Source of the DNA: a virus
Length of the DNA stretch: 31,309 nucleotides
Reading direction: 5' to 3' (one strand)
Virus record (IMG/VR): IMGVR_UViG_3300031696_000033
Location: 1-31,309 of that record
In this document: piece by piece, positions 9,701 through 16,687 of the stretch
Layout of the letters: the number at the start of each line of letters is the position of its first letter
How positions within the stretch are numbered: the stretch's first letter is position 1
The notes under the pieces: model-generated
What the model was told of the DNA's origin: nothing
Database searches by the model: none
What the model saw: the letters and a program-made list of their open reading frames with translations, nothing else
Translations under genes and position numbers: made by a program

Positions 9701-12121
9701 TTAGAAAAACGACTTAACAATGTTGAATATTATACAGCTCTTACTTTACTTGAGAGAGATGCAGAATCTTTGGTTATCAAAGATGGAAATGGTCTTGATA
9801 GATTTAAGAATGGTATTATTGTAGACGACTTTGCTGGACATAGAGTTGGTGATGTTTTAAGTACAGATTACAAATGTGCTATTGATTTTCAGAAAAGAGA
9901 GTTACGACCTTCATTCCTTTCTAATGTTGCTGACTTAAAGATTGCGTTTTCTGGTGACTTATCAGAGGGTGTACAGTTAACTGGTGATTTGATTACATTA
10001 CCATTTGTAGAAAAAGTTTTTCTTTCTCAAACTCAAGCAACTTCATTCTCTAGTGTAAATCCGTTTGATGTTCAGCATTGGATGGGTGTGTTGGAATTGA
10101 GTCCCCCGGGCGATGTTTGGGTTTCAAAAAATAATAGACCAGAAGTTATCGTTAATGCAACAGGTGAGAACGATGCTTGGCAGTCTCTTGCTCAAACTGG
10201 TCTTGGATGGGGAAGTCAATGGAGTGATTGGCAAGATATTGGTACAGGAAGAAATGAAAGAGTCGTTGACCGAGGCACAGCAAATTGGCAGGGACGAGCA
10301 CTAGTTCAGAGGCAGACTTTCGCTGTAGACCAACTTCAATCAAGACAAGGTATCAGAACAGAAATTGTTGGTTCTGAAACAGTTAACGTAAGCCTTGGTG
10401 AAAGAATTGTTGATTTGAATGTATTACCTTTTATTCGAGCTCAAGATATTACTGTTACGGTTACTGGTATGAAACCAAATACAAGAGTATATCCGTTCTT
10501 TGATAAAACAGACATTGCAGCATATTGTACTCCGTATGGTGGTGTTTTAGGTGATGCAATTTACACTGATGACGCTGGTTCAGTTTCTAATTTAAATTTT
10601 AGTTTGCCTTGTCCAGATTTGGCACAAGAGCAAGTTCCACCATTGTTAATATTCAGAACTGGTGAAAGACAATTTTTACTAACTGATGATTCTAATGGTA
10701 ACTTAGAAACTGCAAGTACATTTTCTTCTGCTGCTTTCCATGCACAGGGATTGTTGGCAACAGAACAAGAGGTTATTCTTTCTTCACGGATACCTAGACT
10801 TCATGTTGGACAATTAGGAAGTGCGGATGAAGCAATTGTAACAACAAGACGATTTGATAGAAATGTTGTTATTGGTTGGGCTGCACCTCCTGGCGGTGGT
10901 GATCCTCTTGCACAAACATTTTTTATTGATCCTAATCTTTATCCAAATGGAATTTACTTATCAAGTGCAGATTTATATTTTAAAACTGTAGATGAAGGAA
11001 ATATTCCTTGTAACATTTCTATTAGGTCAACTGAAGCTGGTTATCCAACTTTATCAGTAGCACCATTTTCTGATGTAAGTAAATTACCAGCAGAAATAAA
11101 TGTTAGTGAGGACGGTTCCGTTTTAACTAACTGGTTGTTTCCTTCACCAGTATATTTATCTCCTGGCGAGTATGCAATTGTTATTATGTCAAACAGTAGT
11201 AAGTATGAATGTTTTCTTGCAGAGCTTGGACAGAATATTATTGGTACTAATAGAAGAGTTTCTAAACAACCTGCATCGGGTGTTTTATTTAAATCACAAA
11301 ATGCAAGTACTTGGCAACAAAATCAAAATCAAGATTTAACTTTTAGATTAAATCGTTGTTCATATACTATAGCAGGAACTCATGAAGCTGTATTTAATAA
11401 TTTCAATACTTATGAAATGAAAATGGATGTTATGCAATTAACACCACAGGAATTGAGAGTGGATAATACCAGTATTGATTGGGCGGTAAAAACAACCAAC
11501 GAATCAACAGGTGTGTTGTCAACTTCATATGTTAATACTATTCCAAGTAAAAACCATGAATTTAATAGTCAACAAACGATTAAGACCCCTGCTGGTTCAT
11601 TTGTTGCACGAGCAACCTTAGCATCAACAAGTGACCATATAAGTCCTGTTCTTGATGTAAAGAGGTTGGGTGTAATTGCAGTTGAAAATATTATTAATAA
11701 TCTTGCTACGAATGAAACTAATAGTTCTGGTGGTGATGCAACAGCAAGATATATCTCAAGAAGAGTGACACTTTCAGATGGTTTTGATGCATCAGATTTA
11801 ACAACATATTTGACGATGAATAAACCAGCTGGAACAAATGTATATGTGTATTACAAAATATTGTCACAATTTGACCCAGAAACTTTTGATGAGAAAAACT
11901 GGATTGTTATGGAACAAACAACATCATTAGCAACGGTTTCATTAGATGCTAATGTATTTTTGGAATATCAATTTGACCCATCAGGTGGAAATCTGAACTA
12001 CACCAGCAATGGTGCAACATATACATCATTTAAAACATTTGCAATTAAAATAGTTATGACAAGTAATGATACAACTAAGGTTCCAAGGATTTCAGATTAT
12101 AGAACAGTAGCAATGGCATGA
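6713..12121 (+). CDS. Giant DUF4815-type virion structural protein
   Basis: At 1802 residues this is the largest gene of the window. The N-terminus carries the DUF4815 signature of marine T4-like structural proteins: YFDDFDEAKNYHQVLYRPS (15-33) followed by QARELSTQQSIIRDQIKRFG (37-56). Two Gly-rich units follow (about 146-176 and 183-212, with GSGYTSAPTVTINGGGG). Residues 742-806 form another Thr/Gly module that recurs in the protein at 26722. The central region has a Trp/Tyr-rich part (ELPYPNLNWQADYSYYQPR) and the C-terminal third looks like beta-sandwich domains (LAQTFFIDP, YLSPGEYAIVIMSN). It occupies the place of T4 genes 9-12, so it probably forms the peripheral baseplate and the fibre attachment platform; this role is inferred. 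The stop overlaps the next ATG (ATGA). Confidence 0.85.
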   Translation: MSDNNITINTNQSPYFDDFDEAKNYHQVLYRPSLPVQARELSTQQSIIRDQIKRFGDHVFENGSRVSGGELFIDTEYNYVKLQANYNGVAIDPSLLSGKTIVGNLSGSTAKVVNFAASNVNTGDPDTIWVKYLTGSSLTDKVQSIAITNFGSGFTSAPTVAITGGGGSGAAATAILSAEQTVIGIDIIQKGSGYTSAPTVTINGGGGANAQGTSNLNSAALFLGGERITATDFSVSVLAASSSPTGKGSAVSNDAGHYYFNGNFIRAEAGTLILDNYTNTPSYKIGFQISETIVGSGSDVSLLDNAQGSYNFAAPGADRLKFQLTLTKKTLTSTDDTDFIEVLRLEDGIRNVDNTYPIYSVLEETFARRTFDESGSYTVRHFPLQLKLSTNDQISQSENDKLFVARLDPGKAYIQGHEFKTLVSSDVTVDRAREFVNVNNFDRVMQYGNFAIVTSLSGLYDISTHAIVDLHSVVHASLTLTAEVDYTGTKIGTARVRQLTQTAYSGPHKMYLYDITMSSGDFGDVKSIIIPESPLSGAITVNAKCNIDDTGRVGGVSGGDAKLFETSDNSMVFKLPQNTIKTIRDDSGSIDTSYTIQRTFSNVAVASGQCVLTSGGSNETFFGTGLISATIADQYYHGTDDNGAVIDLNTNSPAQATVTVAANGQSVTIFIGNSGVGATYNFIVTMNIDTKQERIKSLVKNGTSAIAVPTTVSLGFSSLVKSDVNSIKAIYDSGSLAVDAIPPTLTVSGATGTFIAGETITGGTSGAKGTVIAHTPLTTITFVVTSGAFTGTETITGTTYNATMVSIVDGDTESKEFWTLDNGQRDNFYDHGRLQLMGTAPTGKLLVVMDYFTHSGSGYLSVDSYTAATGYDNVPIFTSPISGNTLELRDCIDFRPRRQDGASSTLLDGIELPYPNLNWQADYSYYQPRIDTIYVSKDKKFGVHKGVASDNPVPPYKLDGTMNLWEIKIPAYTFNPSDIISEYIENKRYTMKDIGKLEKRLNNVEYYTALTLLERDAESLVIKDGNGLDRFKNGIIVDDFAGHRVGDVLSTDYKCAIDFQKRELRPSFLSNVADLKIAFSGDLSEGVQLTGDLITLPFVEKVFLSQTQATSFSSVNPFDVQHWMGVLELSPPGDVWVSKNNRPEVIVNATGENDAWQSLAQTGLGWGSQWSDWQDIGTGRNERVVDRGTANWQGRALVQRQTFAVDQLQSRQGIRTEIVGSETVNVSLGERIVDLNVLPFIRAQDITVTVTGMKPNTRVYPFFDKTDIAAYCTPYGGVLGDAIYTDDAGSVSNLNFSLPCPDLAQEQVPPLLIFRTGERQFLLTDDSNGNLETASTFSSAAFHAQGLLATEQEVILSSRIPRLHVGQLGSADEAIVTTRRFDRNVVIGWAAPPGGGDPLAQTFFIDPNLYPNGIYLSSADLYFKTVDEGNIPCNISIRSTEAGYPTLSVAPFSDVSKLPAEINVSEDGSVLTNWLFPSPVYLSPGEYAIVIMSNSSKYECFLAELGQNIIGTNRRVSKQPASGVLFKSQNASTWQQNQNQDLTFRLNRCSYTIAGTHEAVFNNFNTYEMKMDVMQLTPQELRVDNTSIDWAVKTTNESTGVLSTSYVNTIPSKNHEFNSQQTIKTPAGSFVARATLASTSDHISPVLDVKRLGVIAVENIINNLATNETNSSGGDATARYISRRVTLSDGFDASDLTTYLTMNKPAGTNVYVYYKILSQFDPETFDEKNWIVMEQTTSLATVSLDANVFLEYQFDPSGGNLNYTSNGATYTSFKTFAIKIVMTSNDTTKVPRISDYRTVAMA
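8936..9130 (+). repeat. Module copy 1: 65-residue Thr/Gly unit
   Basis: This stretch encodes a unit beginning PPTLTV and ending ATMVS. It aligns without gaps to 27001-27195 in a different gene, with about 48 of 65 residues identical by eye. The DNA is clearly diverged, mostly at third positions, so the duplication or exchange is not recent. Confidence 0.8.
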
Positions 12122-12321
12122 ACGAAACTAAGTTTATTAGGGATACTGTTTCCAAGGCGGTACTAAATACTGATGTAAATGCATTGGAACAATATAAGTT
12201 AGCAAGAGATAGAAAGATAAAAGAAAAAAATATTATTGAGGGTTGTGTAGATGATATAAATAGTTTAAAAGATGATATGCAAGAAATCAAAAAACTTTTA
12301 CTAAAGTTAAGCGAGAAATAA
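12118..12321 (+). CDS. Small coiled-coil protein
   Basis: This 67-residue charged protein of unknown function starts inside the stop codon of the giant virion gene (ATGA overlap) and ends one base before the fibre gene. The C-terminal half (about 42-65, with INSLKDDMQEIKKLLLKL) has leucine/isoleucine spacing typical of a short coiled coil. No signal peptide or membrane segment is seen. Its tight coupling to both neighbours suggests a role in assembly or attachment of the fibre to the giant baseplate protein, but this is inference from position only. Confidence 0.65.
   Translation: MNETKFIRDTVSKAVLNTDVNALEQYKLARDRKIKEKNIIEGCVDDINSLKDDMQEIKKLLLKLSEK
12255..12262 (+). promoter_or_regulatory. 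Late-promoter-like TATAAATA inside the small coiled-coil gene
   Basis: This exact TATAAATA lies 60 bases ahead of the first fibre gene (12323), which otherwise has no intergenic promoter space. It could provide independent late expression of the fibre. Because it is within coding sequence, it may be chance. Confidence 0.35.
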
Positions 12322-12322
12322 T

Positions 12323-13831
12323 ATGGCAAAGAGAGTTCAAAGACGAAGAGGAACAACTGTAGACCATTCTACCTTTACAGGCGAAGAAGGTGAATTGACG
12401 GTTGACATCACTGTTGATACTGTAGTCGTACATGACGGTATTACTGTTGGTGGACATCCATTAAGTAGAGCAGATGGTAGCAATCTTAATTTGTTAAACT
12501 CCATTGGTGTACCAGAATTAAATCTTTCAGATGGAAATACTGGATATGTTCTGCAAACAGATGGTGCAGGAACTATAAGTTTTACAAATGTACCAGATGT
12601 TTCTGGTTCATCTGTTGGCGGTGACTTATCAGGTACAGTTGGTAATGCACAGATAGTCTCTGGTTCTGTCGGTATTCCAGAATTAAATCTTTCAGATGGA
12701 AATGCTGGTCAAGTACTTTCTACAGACGGCGCAGGAACTATAAGTTTTACTAGTCAAACTGATGTCTCTGCTTCAGCTATCGGTGGTGACTTATCAGGTA
12801 CAATTGGTAATGCACAGATAGTTGCAAACACGATTGGTGTTGCGGAGTTGAATGTTGCAGCAGATGGTTCTTCTGGACAAGTGTTAGCTACTAATGGTAC
12901 AGGTGATTTCTTCTTTACAACTAATACTGGTAGTATGGGTGCTAGTTCTTCTACCTTTGTAGAAAACAATTTTGCAGGCGATGATGTTACAACAGTATTT
13001 ACTTTAAGTCTGCCTGTATTGATTGAAGAATCAATTTTAGTTTTTATTGATGGTGTAGCACAACCAACAGCTTCTTATAATTTACCAACAACAACGACCA
13101 TTGATTTTATTAGTTCTCCACCAGCTACTGATTCAGATATCAGAGTCTTACATTTAGGTATTGCTTCTGAAATTTTAGACAATACTATTAATGGTGCTAA
13201 GATAGCAATGGGTGCGGATGTTACGGGTGATATGATTTATTTTAATGGTACAGATTACCGAAGATTGGGAATCGGAACAGCTGGTCAACATCTTGCGGTT
13301 AACTCTGGTACTTCCGCTCCTGAATGGGTTAACAGTGTAACAGTAGGTGGTGGTCAGGTATTGCAAACACAATTTGTAAATAAATCTGATATTTTTGAAG
13401 CTACTGTAAATTTTAATGCTTATCAAGATGTTCCTGGCTTGACCAAAACTATTACACCATCACTTGCTACTAGTAAAATATTTTTGAGTGGAACTGTAAT
13501 GGCTTCTATTAATACAAAAACTCTTTGTGTTAGAATTATGAGGTCAATCAATAGTGGTGCATTTGTAGAGGTTGGTTCGGGTGATACCGCAGGTGTTAGA
13601 AATACAGCACACTCTTCTATTTTAATGAGTGGTGGTTCTGTTGGGCCAGATCCAATGTCAATTCATTTCGTTGATAGTCCAAATACACTTTCTAGTGTTG
13701 AGTATAAATTACAATTAAAAGATGATGCTGATATTGGTCAATGGTGGATAAATTCACCCATTAATAATCCAAATGCTGCGACTAGTAGTGTACGGACTAA
13801 TAGTGGATTCACCCTACAAGAGTTATCATAA
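12323..13831 (+). CDS. Tail fibre with Mtd-like N-terminus and 55-residue repeats
   Basis: This 502-residue fibre protein opens with RRGTTVDHSTFTGEEGELTV and VVVHDGITVGGHPL (about 8-49), the pattern of the short N-terminal domain found in Mtd-like and many marine phage fibres. Residues about 61-200 consist of a 55-residue repeat (two full copies and a partial third) with the core ELNLSDGNxG and GGDLSGTxGNAQIV, probably a shaft. Then comes a module with FIDGVAQP (about 250) also seen in neighbouring fibres, and a C-terminal beta-sandwich-like domain (from VLQTQFVNKSDIF, about 347, to the end) that resembles the tip domain of the protein at 20005. It likely trimerises and contacts the host surface. 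A ribosome site is weak, so translation may be coupled to the preceding gene. Confidence 0.85.
   Translation: MAKRVQRRRGTTVDHSTFTGEEGELTVDITVDTVVVHDGITVGGHPLSRADGSNLNLLNSIGVPELNLSDGNTGYVLQTDGAGTISFTNVPDVSGSSVGGDLSGTVGNAQIVSGSVGIPELNLSDGNAGQVLSTDGAGTISFTSQTDVSASAIGGDLSGTIGNAQIVANTIGVAELNVAADGSSGQVLATNGTGDFFFTTNTGSMGASSSTFVENNFAGDDVTTVFTLSLPVLIEESILVFIDGVAQPTASYNLPTTTTIDFISSPPATDSDIRVLHLGIASEILDNTINGAKIAMGADVTGDMIYFNGTDYRRLGIGTAGQHLAVNSGTSAPEWVNSVTVGGGQVLQTQFVNKSDIFEATVNFNAYQDVPGLTKTITPSLATSKIFLSGTVMASINTKTLCVRIMRSINSGAFVEVGSGDTAGVRNTAHSSILMSGGSVGPDPMSIHFVDSPNTLSSVEYKLQLKDDADIGQWWINSPINNPNAATSSVRTNSGFTLQELS
12503..12927 (+). repeat. Tandem 165-base repeat in fibre gene
   Basis: Units start at 12503, 12668 and 12833, an exact 165-base (55-codon) period; the third unit is partial. 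The first two copies share long identical stretches, including CAGAATTAAATCTTTCAGAT. The repeat encodes the fibre shaft segment and could expand or contract by recombination. Confidence 0.85.
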
Positions 13832-13852
13832 AGAAATTAAAAAGGAAAAACC

Positions 13853-14269
13853 ATGGCATTACAATATATAACAAAGAATATTCTAAAACGTGATTCTGGT
13901 GAAGCTTTATTAGAATTACCATATGATATTGGATTCATTGCTGGTTATGATTTTGAAACACTCAAGTCAGATATACTAATTCAAACATACGGTGTATTAA
14001 TAATGGCTAGGCCTGGAAAATTTGTAGGTGATATTGGACATCTTGAAACACAATGTACTGGTACATCATTAATATGTGATGTTTTAAAAAATGATGTAAC
14101 GATATATTCTTCAAAACCCCAATTCGCAGTAAGTACTTCAGATATGTCTGTTGGTGTATTATCAACAACGACATTTGTTTCTGGTGATCGTATAACTTTT
14201 AAAGTTACACAAATTGGTTCTTCTGCTCCGGGGCAGGGTTTACGATTTATGTTAAAATGTAAGGTATAA
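13853..14269 (+). CDS. Small virion or fibre-associated beta protein
   Basis: This 138-residue protein of unknown family follows the fibre gene after 21 bases and has a good AAAAAGGA ribosome site. The sequence is mostly alternating hydrophobic/polar, as in a small beta-sandwich, with the N-terminal ITKNILKRDSGEALLELPYD and the C-terminal GQGLRFMLKCKV. No transmembrane or signal segment is seen. Its position between a fibre and a glycine-rich tip-like protein suggests a capsid/tail decoration or a fibre component, but I cannot assign a function. Confidence 0.65.
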   Translation: MALQYITKNILKRDSGEALLELPYDIGFIAGYDFETLKSDILIQTYGVLIMARPGKFVGDIGHLETQCTGTSLICDVLKNDVTIYSSKPQFAVSTSDMSVGVLSTTTFVSGDRITFKVTQIGSSAPGQGLRFMLKCKV

Positions 14270-14272
14270 TAT

Positions 14273-15127
14273 ATGTCATTTGTTAATCATGGTAGACACA
14301 TTGGTACTGTTGGTGTAGCACAACCAGAAACTATAGGTGGCATAGAAACCTATTATGGTGGATTTAAAATTCATACATTCTTAACTTCTGGAACATTTGA
14401 ATACTCTGGTAGTTCTAAAACTTTAACATCACAGGTTCTTGCTGTCGCTGGTGGCGGCGGTGGCGGAGGAGGACAAGGTGGTGGTGGAGCGGGTGGTATG
14501 GTAACACAAACAATATCTGTTACTCCTGGCATAGTTAATGTTGTTGTTGGGGCTGGCGGTGGTCAATCAACTCGTGGTTTTAATAGTCAAACTAGTATAT
14601 CTGGTGAAACTATAGCATTAGGTGGTGGTTCTGGAAATTCTGGTTCTGGAACAGAAACTGGTGGAAGTGGTGCTGGTCAAGGTAGAGCGGGTGGTGGTGC
14701 TGCCGGAACAGTTGGTCAAGGAAATAATGGTGGAAATGGTGCAAATTGTGGTTCCGTGACTGGTGGTGGCGGAGGCGGAGGTGCAGGGGCAGCAGGATCT
14801 AGTGCGCCAGGTTTCGGTGGTTGTCCAGGCTGTGGTGGCTGTAATGGTGGTGGTTCTGGAGCAGGCGGCGCAGGATTATCAAATTTATTAAGAGCAGACT
14901 CTTCAGTTTTTTATGCTGGTGGTGGTGGCGGCGGAGGAGGAAATGTTAGTGGTAATGGTGGTGAATCAGCTGGTGGTATTGGTGGCGGAGGAAATCCGGG
15001 CTCATCTCCGGGCAACGCAGACGGTGTTGAAAATACTGGTGGTGGTGGTCATGGTTCGGGAAGTGGTTCAAATGCTGGTCTTGGTGGCAGAGGAATAGTT
15101 GTTATCAGAGTACCGTTTCCTTTATAA
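14273..15127 (+). CDS. Glycine-rich tip/adhesin protein with a CxxCxxC motif
   Basis: This 284-residue protein has a short N-terminal part (1-55, with FKIHTFLTSGTFEYSG) and then an extended Gly-rich domain (about 58-270) with runs of consecutive glycines interrupted by short loops. It ends with GGRGIVVIRVPFPL, a variant of the C-terminal strand shared with the three paralogues at 18863, 23871 and 25090. This is the architecture of glycine-rich phage adhesins, where polyglycine helices present variable loops, as known for the gp38 tip of phage S16. Unusually, all four cysteines lie in the Gly-rich part: C159 and C184, C187, C190 (CPGCGGC). It lacks the SDPTxSTNPSGGVG linker of the other three, so it may be attached differently. 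Role as a receptor-binding tip is inferred from architecture. Confidence 0.78.
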   Translation: MSFVNHGRHIGTVGVAQPETIGGIETYYGGFKIHTFLTSGTFEYSGSSKTLTSQVLAVAGGGGGGGGQGGGGAGGMVTQTISVTPGIVNVVVGAGGGQSTRGFNSQTSISGETIALGGGSGNSGSGTETGGSGAGQGRAGGGAAGTVGQGNNGGNGANCGSVTGGGGGGGAGAAGSSAPGFGGCPGCGGCNGGGSGAGGAGLSNLLRADSSVFYAGGGGGGGGNVSGNGGESAGGIGGGGNPGSSPGNADGVENTGGGGHGSGSGSNAGLGGRGIVVIRVPFPL

Positions 15128-15143
15128 TATAGAGAGAGGTTTT

Positions 15144-15635
15144 ATGGGACATTTTGCAAAAGTTATAGATAATAAAGTTGTTAATGTAATCGCAGCTGAC
15201 CAGAAATTTATAGACCAGTATGATGATGGTCTTGGTGGTGAATGGATTAAGACTTCTTACAATACATGGGGTGGAAAACATTATGACCCTGTAACTGGTT
15301 TGGAAGATAGTAAACCCCATCTAAGATATAATTATGCTGGATACGATTATACATATGACCGAGAGAATGACGCGTTCATTCCTCCTAAACCATATCCAAG
15401 TTTTGTATTTAATGAAACAACATTTAGGTATGAACCCCCAATTACATACCCAACAGGATTTAAAGGTGGGCCTAATAGATTTATTTGGGATGAAGAAAGT
15501 GTAAGTTGGTTAGATATGTGGAGTACAGCACATTCTTTATCAAATTATAATTCAGATTCAAAATATTTTGATTCAACAGTCGTACAGTACGAAGACCCTA
15601 ATTATTCTTTTGATGACAAACCTTATAGATGGTAA
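15144..15635 (+). CDS. Fibre-associated protein, 'HFAK...IPPKPYPS' family
   Basis: The chosen start at 15144 gives 163 residues. It has an excellent AGAGAGAGG site (15131-15139), whereas the in-frame ATG at 15099 would overlap the previous gene by 29 bases. The protein begins MGHFAKVIDNKVVNVI and carries YNYAGYDYTYDREN and DAFIPPKPYPSF. This is a family I recognise as common and unassigned in marine T4-like phages. A shorter paralogue lies at 26308, and both directly follow a glycine-rich tip gene. A role as a chaperone, cap or accessory of that tip is a reasonable guess, unproven. The C-terminus here is longer than in the paralogue. Confidence 0.78.
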   Translation: MGHFAKVIDNKVVNVIAADQKFIDQYDDGLGGEWIKTSYNTWGGKHYDPVTGLEDSKPHLRYNYAGYDYTYDRENDAFIPPKPYPSFVFNETTFRYEPPITYPTGFKGGPNRFIWDEESVSWLDMWSTAHSLSNYNSDSKYFDSTVVQYEDPNYSFDDKPYRW

Positions 15636-15660
15636 TCTTTTTAAAATATAGGAAAACGCT

Positions 15661-16188
15661 ATGGCCATAATAACAGTACAGATAACAGATACTTTTGAAC
15701 AATGGAGATTAAAATCCAATTCTCTTGGCACAAATACAGGTGATCTAACTACTCTTAGTACTACAGATAAAACGAGTATTGTTGCAGCTGTTAATGAGAT
15801 TTATAGTAATGACAGTGATGATATGGAAAGTTTGTTAGATGATACCTCACCACAATTAGGTGGTGATTTAGATTTATTTTCAAAAGATATTACTGGTACA
15901 GGCAATATTAATATCACGGGTAGTCTAACAGCTACATCTATTGCTGGTACAGTTTTGGGTGTTACACAGACTGCCAGTGATAACTCAACGAAACTTGCAA
16001 CAACTGCTTATGTTGATGCACAGGTAGCAACAGAAAATACTTTAGATGAAATGGATGATACAACAATATCATCGCCTACTGACGGTCAAATATTAGTATA
16101 TAATACAGCAACAACAAAATGGCTCAATGAAACATCTGCTGCTGCTACTACTGGATTTGCAGTAGCAATTGCAGTCGCATTGGGGTAG
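15661..16188 (+). CDS. Short tail-fibre-like protein
   Basis: This 175-residue protein has fibre-like low-complexity beta sequence. The N-terminal section (about 1-55) includes LTTLSTTDKTSIVAAVNEI, a helix-like segment frequent near fibre anchors, and then a middle with LDDTSPQLGGDLDLFSKDI and TATSIAGTVLGVTQ. The segment DNSTKLATTAYVDAQVA (about 106-122) is typical of phage fibre shafts. The C-terminus (AVAIAVALG) is hydrophobic and short, so this may be a shaft without its own tip, or the tip may have been lost. A ribosome site (ATAGGAAAA) precedes the ATG. Confidence 0.75.
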   Translation: MAIITVQITDTFEQWRLKSNSLGTNTGDLTTLSTTDKTSIVAAVNEIYSNDSDDMESLLDDTSPQLGGDLDLFSKDITGTGNINITGSLTATSIAGTVLGVTQTASDNSTKLATTAYVDAQVATENTLDEMDDTTISSPTDGQILVYNTATTKWLNETSAAATTGFAVAIAVALG

Positions 16189-16197
16189 AATAAGTCT

Positions 16198-16205
16198 TAT
16201 AAATA
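16198..16205 (+). promoter_or_regulatory. Late-promoter-like TATAAATA (first of two)
   Basis: This exact TATAAATA begins 10 bases after the preceding stop codon, in the 126-base gap 16189-16314. A second copy at 16260 suggests a tandem promoter pair for the following structural gene. Confidence 0.5.
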
Positions 16206-16221
16206 AATAAAAACATCATAG

Positions 16222-16241
16222 TTACCATGATTTTATGGTGA
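16222..16241 (+). other. Small hairpin between two promoter-like motifs
   Basis: TTACCAT pairs with ATGGTGA (7 pairs including one G-T) around a 6-base loop. There is no following T run, so it is not a convincing intrinsic terminator. It would lie in the 5' leader of a transcript from 16198 and might affect its processing or stability. Confidence 0.3.
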
Positions 16242-16259
16242 AATGGAGAGAGTTAGTAT

Positions 16260-16267
16260 TATAAATA
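16260..16267 (+). promoter_or_regulatory. Late-promoter-like TATAAATA before the 108-residue virion protein
   Basis: This exact TATAAATA ends 47 bases ahead of the ATG at 16315. Initiation near 16273 leaves a leader containing the AAAGGA ribosome site at 16301-16306. Confidence 0.55.
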
Positions 16268-16314
16268 TAGGTATATTAGAATGTTACCTCTGTCGTCAAT
16301 AAAGGAACAAAACA

Positions 16315-16641
16315 ATGGCAAATGATTTTACAAATGCACAAGAAGTTGGTGTAACAACCGTAAGGTCTATTTATACAGCACCAGCATTAAAAGCTAGTAT
16401 CATACTTGAATTAGATATCTCAAATACAACAAATTCTGTCGTTACGGTTTCTGCTGAAGTAGTAGATGTATCTGCTAGTACGTCTGCTTATATTGTTAAA
16501 GATGCTCCAGTCTCAACGGGTGGTGCTCTACAAGTTGTTGCAGGTCAAAAAATTATCCTATTAGCGGGTGATAGTATTCGTGTAACTGCTTCAGGTGCTA
16601 GTGACGTTATTTGTTCGATTCTTGAAGATGTTAATTCCTGA
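16315..16641 (+). CDS. Small beta-rich structural protein
   Basis: This 108-residue, mostly beta protein has the sequence IYTAPALKASIILELDISN early and VAGQKIILLAGDSIRVTAS late. That is a pattern typical of small phage decoration or tail proteins with an immunoglobulin- or jelly-roll-like fold. It has its own pair of late-promoter-like motifs and a strong ribosome site (ATAAAGGAAC), suggesting high expression, as for a multi-copy virion component. I cannot assign it to a specific T4 gene product. Confidence 0.7.
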   Translation: MANDFTNAQEVGVTTVRSIYTAPALKASIILELDISNTTNSVVTVSAEVVDVSASTSAYIVKDAPVSTGGALQVVAGQKIILLAGDSIRVTASGASDVICSILEDVNS

Positions 16642-16687
16642 TAACCGATAACTATTGATAAATAATATAATAAAAAAGGTTAAATAG

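Noticed and set aside
12323-13831. Diversity-generating retroelement target (suggested by the Mtd-like N-terminus)
   Set aside because: No reverse transcriptase gene, template repeat or matching variable repeat was seen in the window; the C-terminus shows no C-type lectin pattern.
14430-15110. Programmed frameshift in G-rich runs
   Set aside because: The frames through the glycine-rich genes are intact to their conserved last strand, so no frameshift is needed to explain them.
15099-15143. Longer start for the 15144 gene
   Set aside because: It would overlap the upstream gene by 29 bases, has no ribosome site, and adds residues not found in the paralogue, whereas 15144 has a near-perfect site.
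16222-16241. Intrinsic terminator after the 15661 gene
   Set aside because: The hairpin is short and is not followed by a T run.
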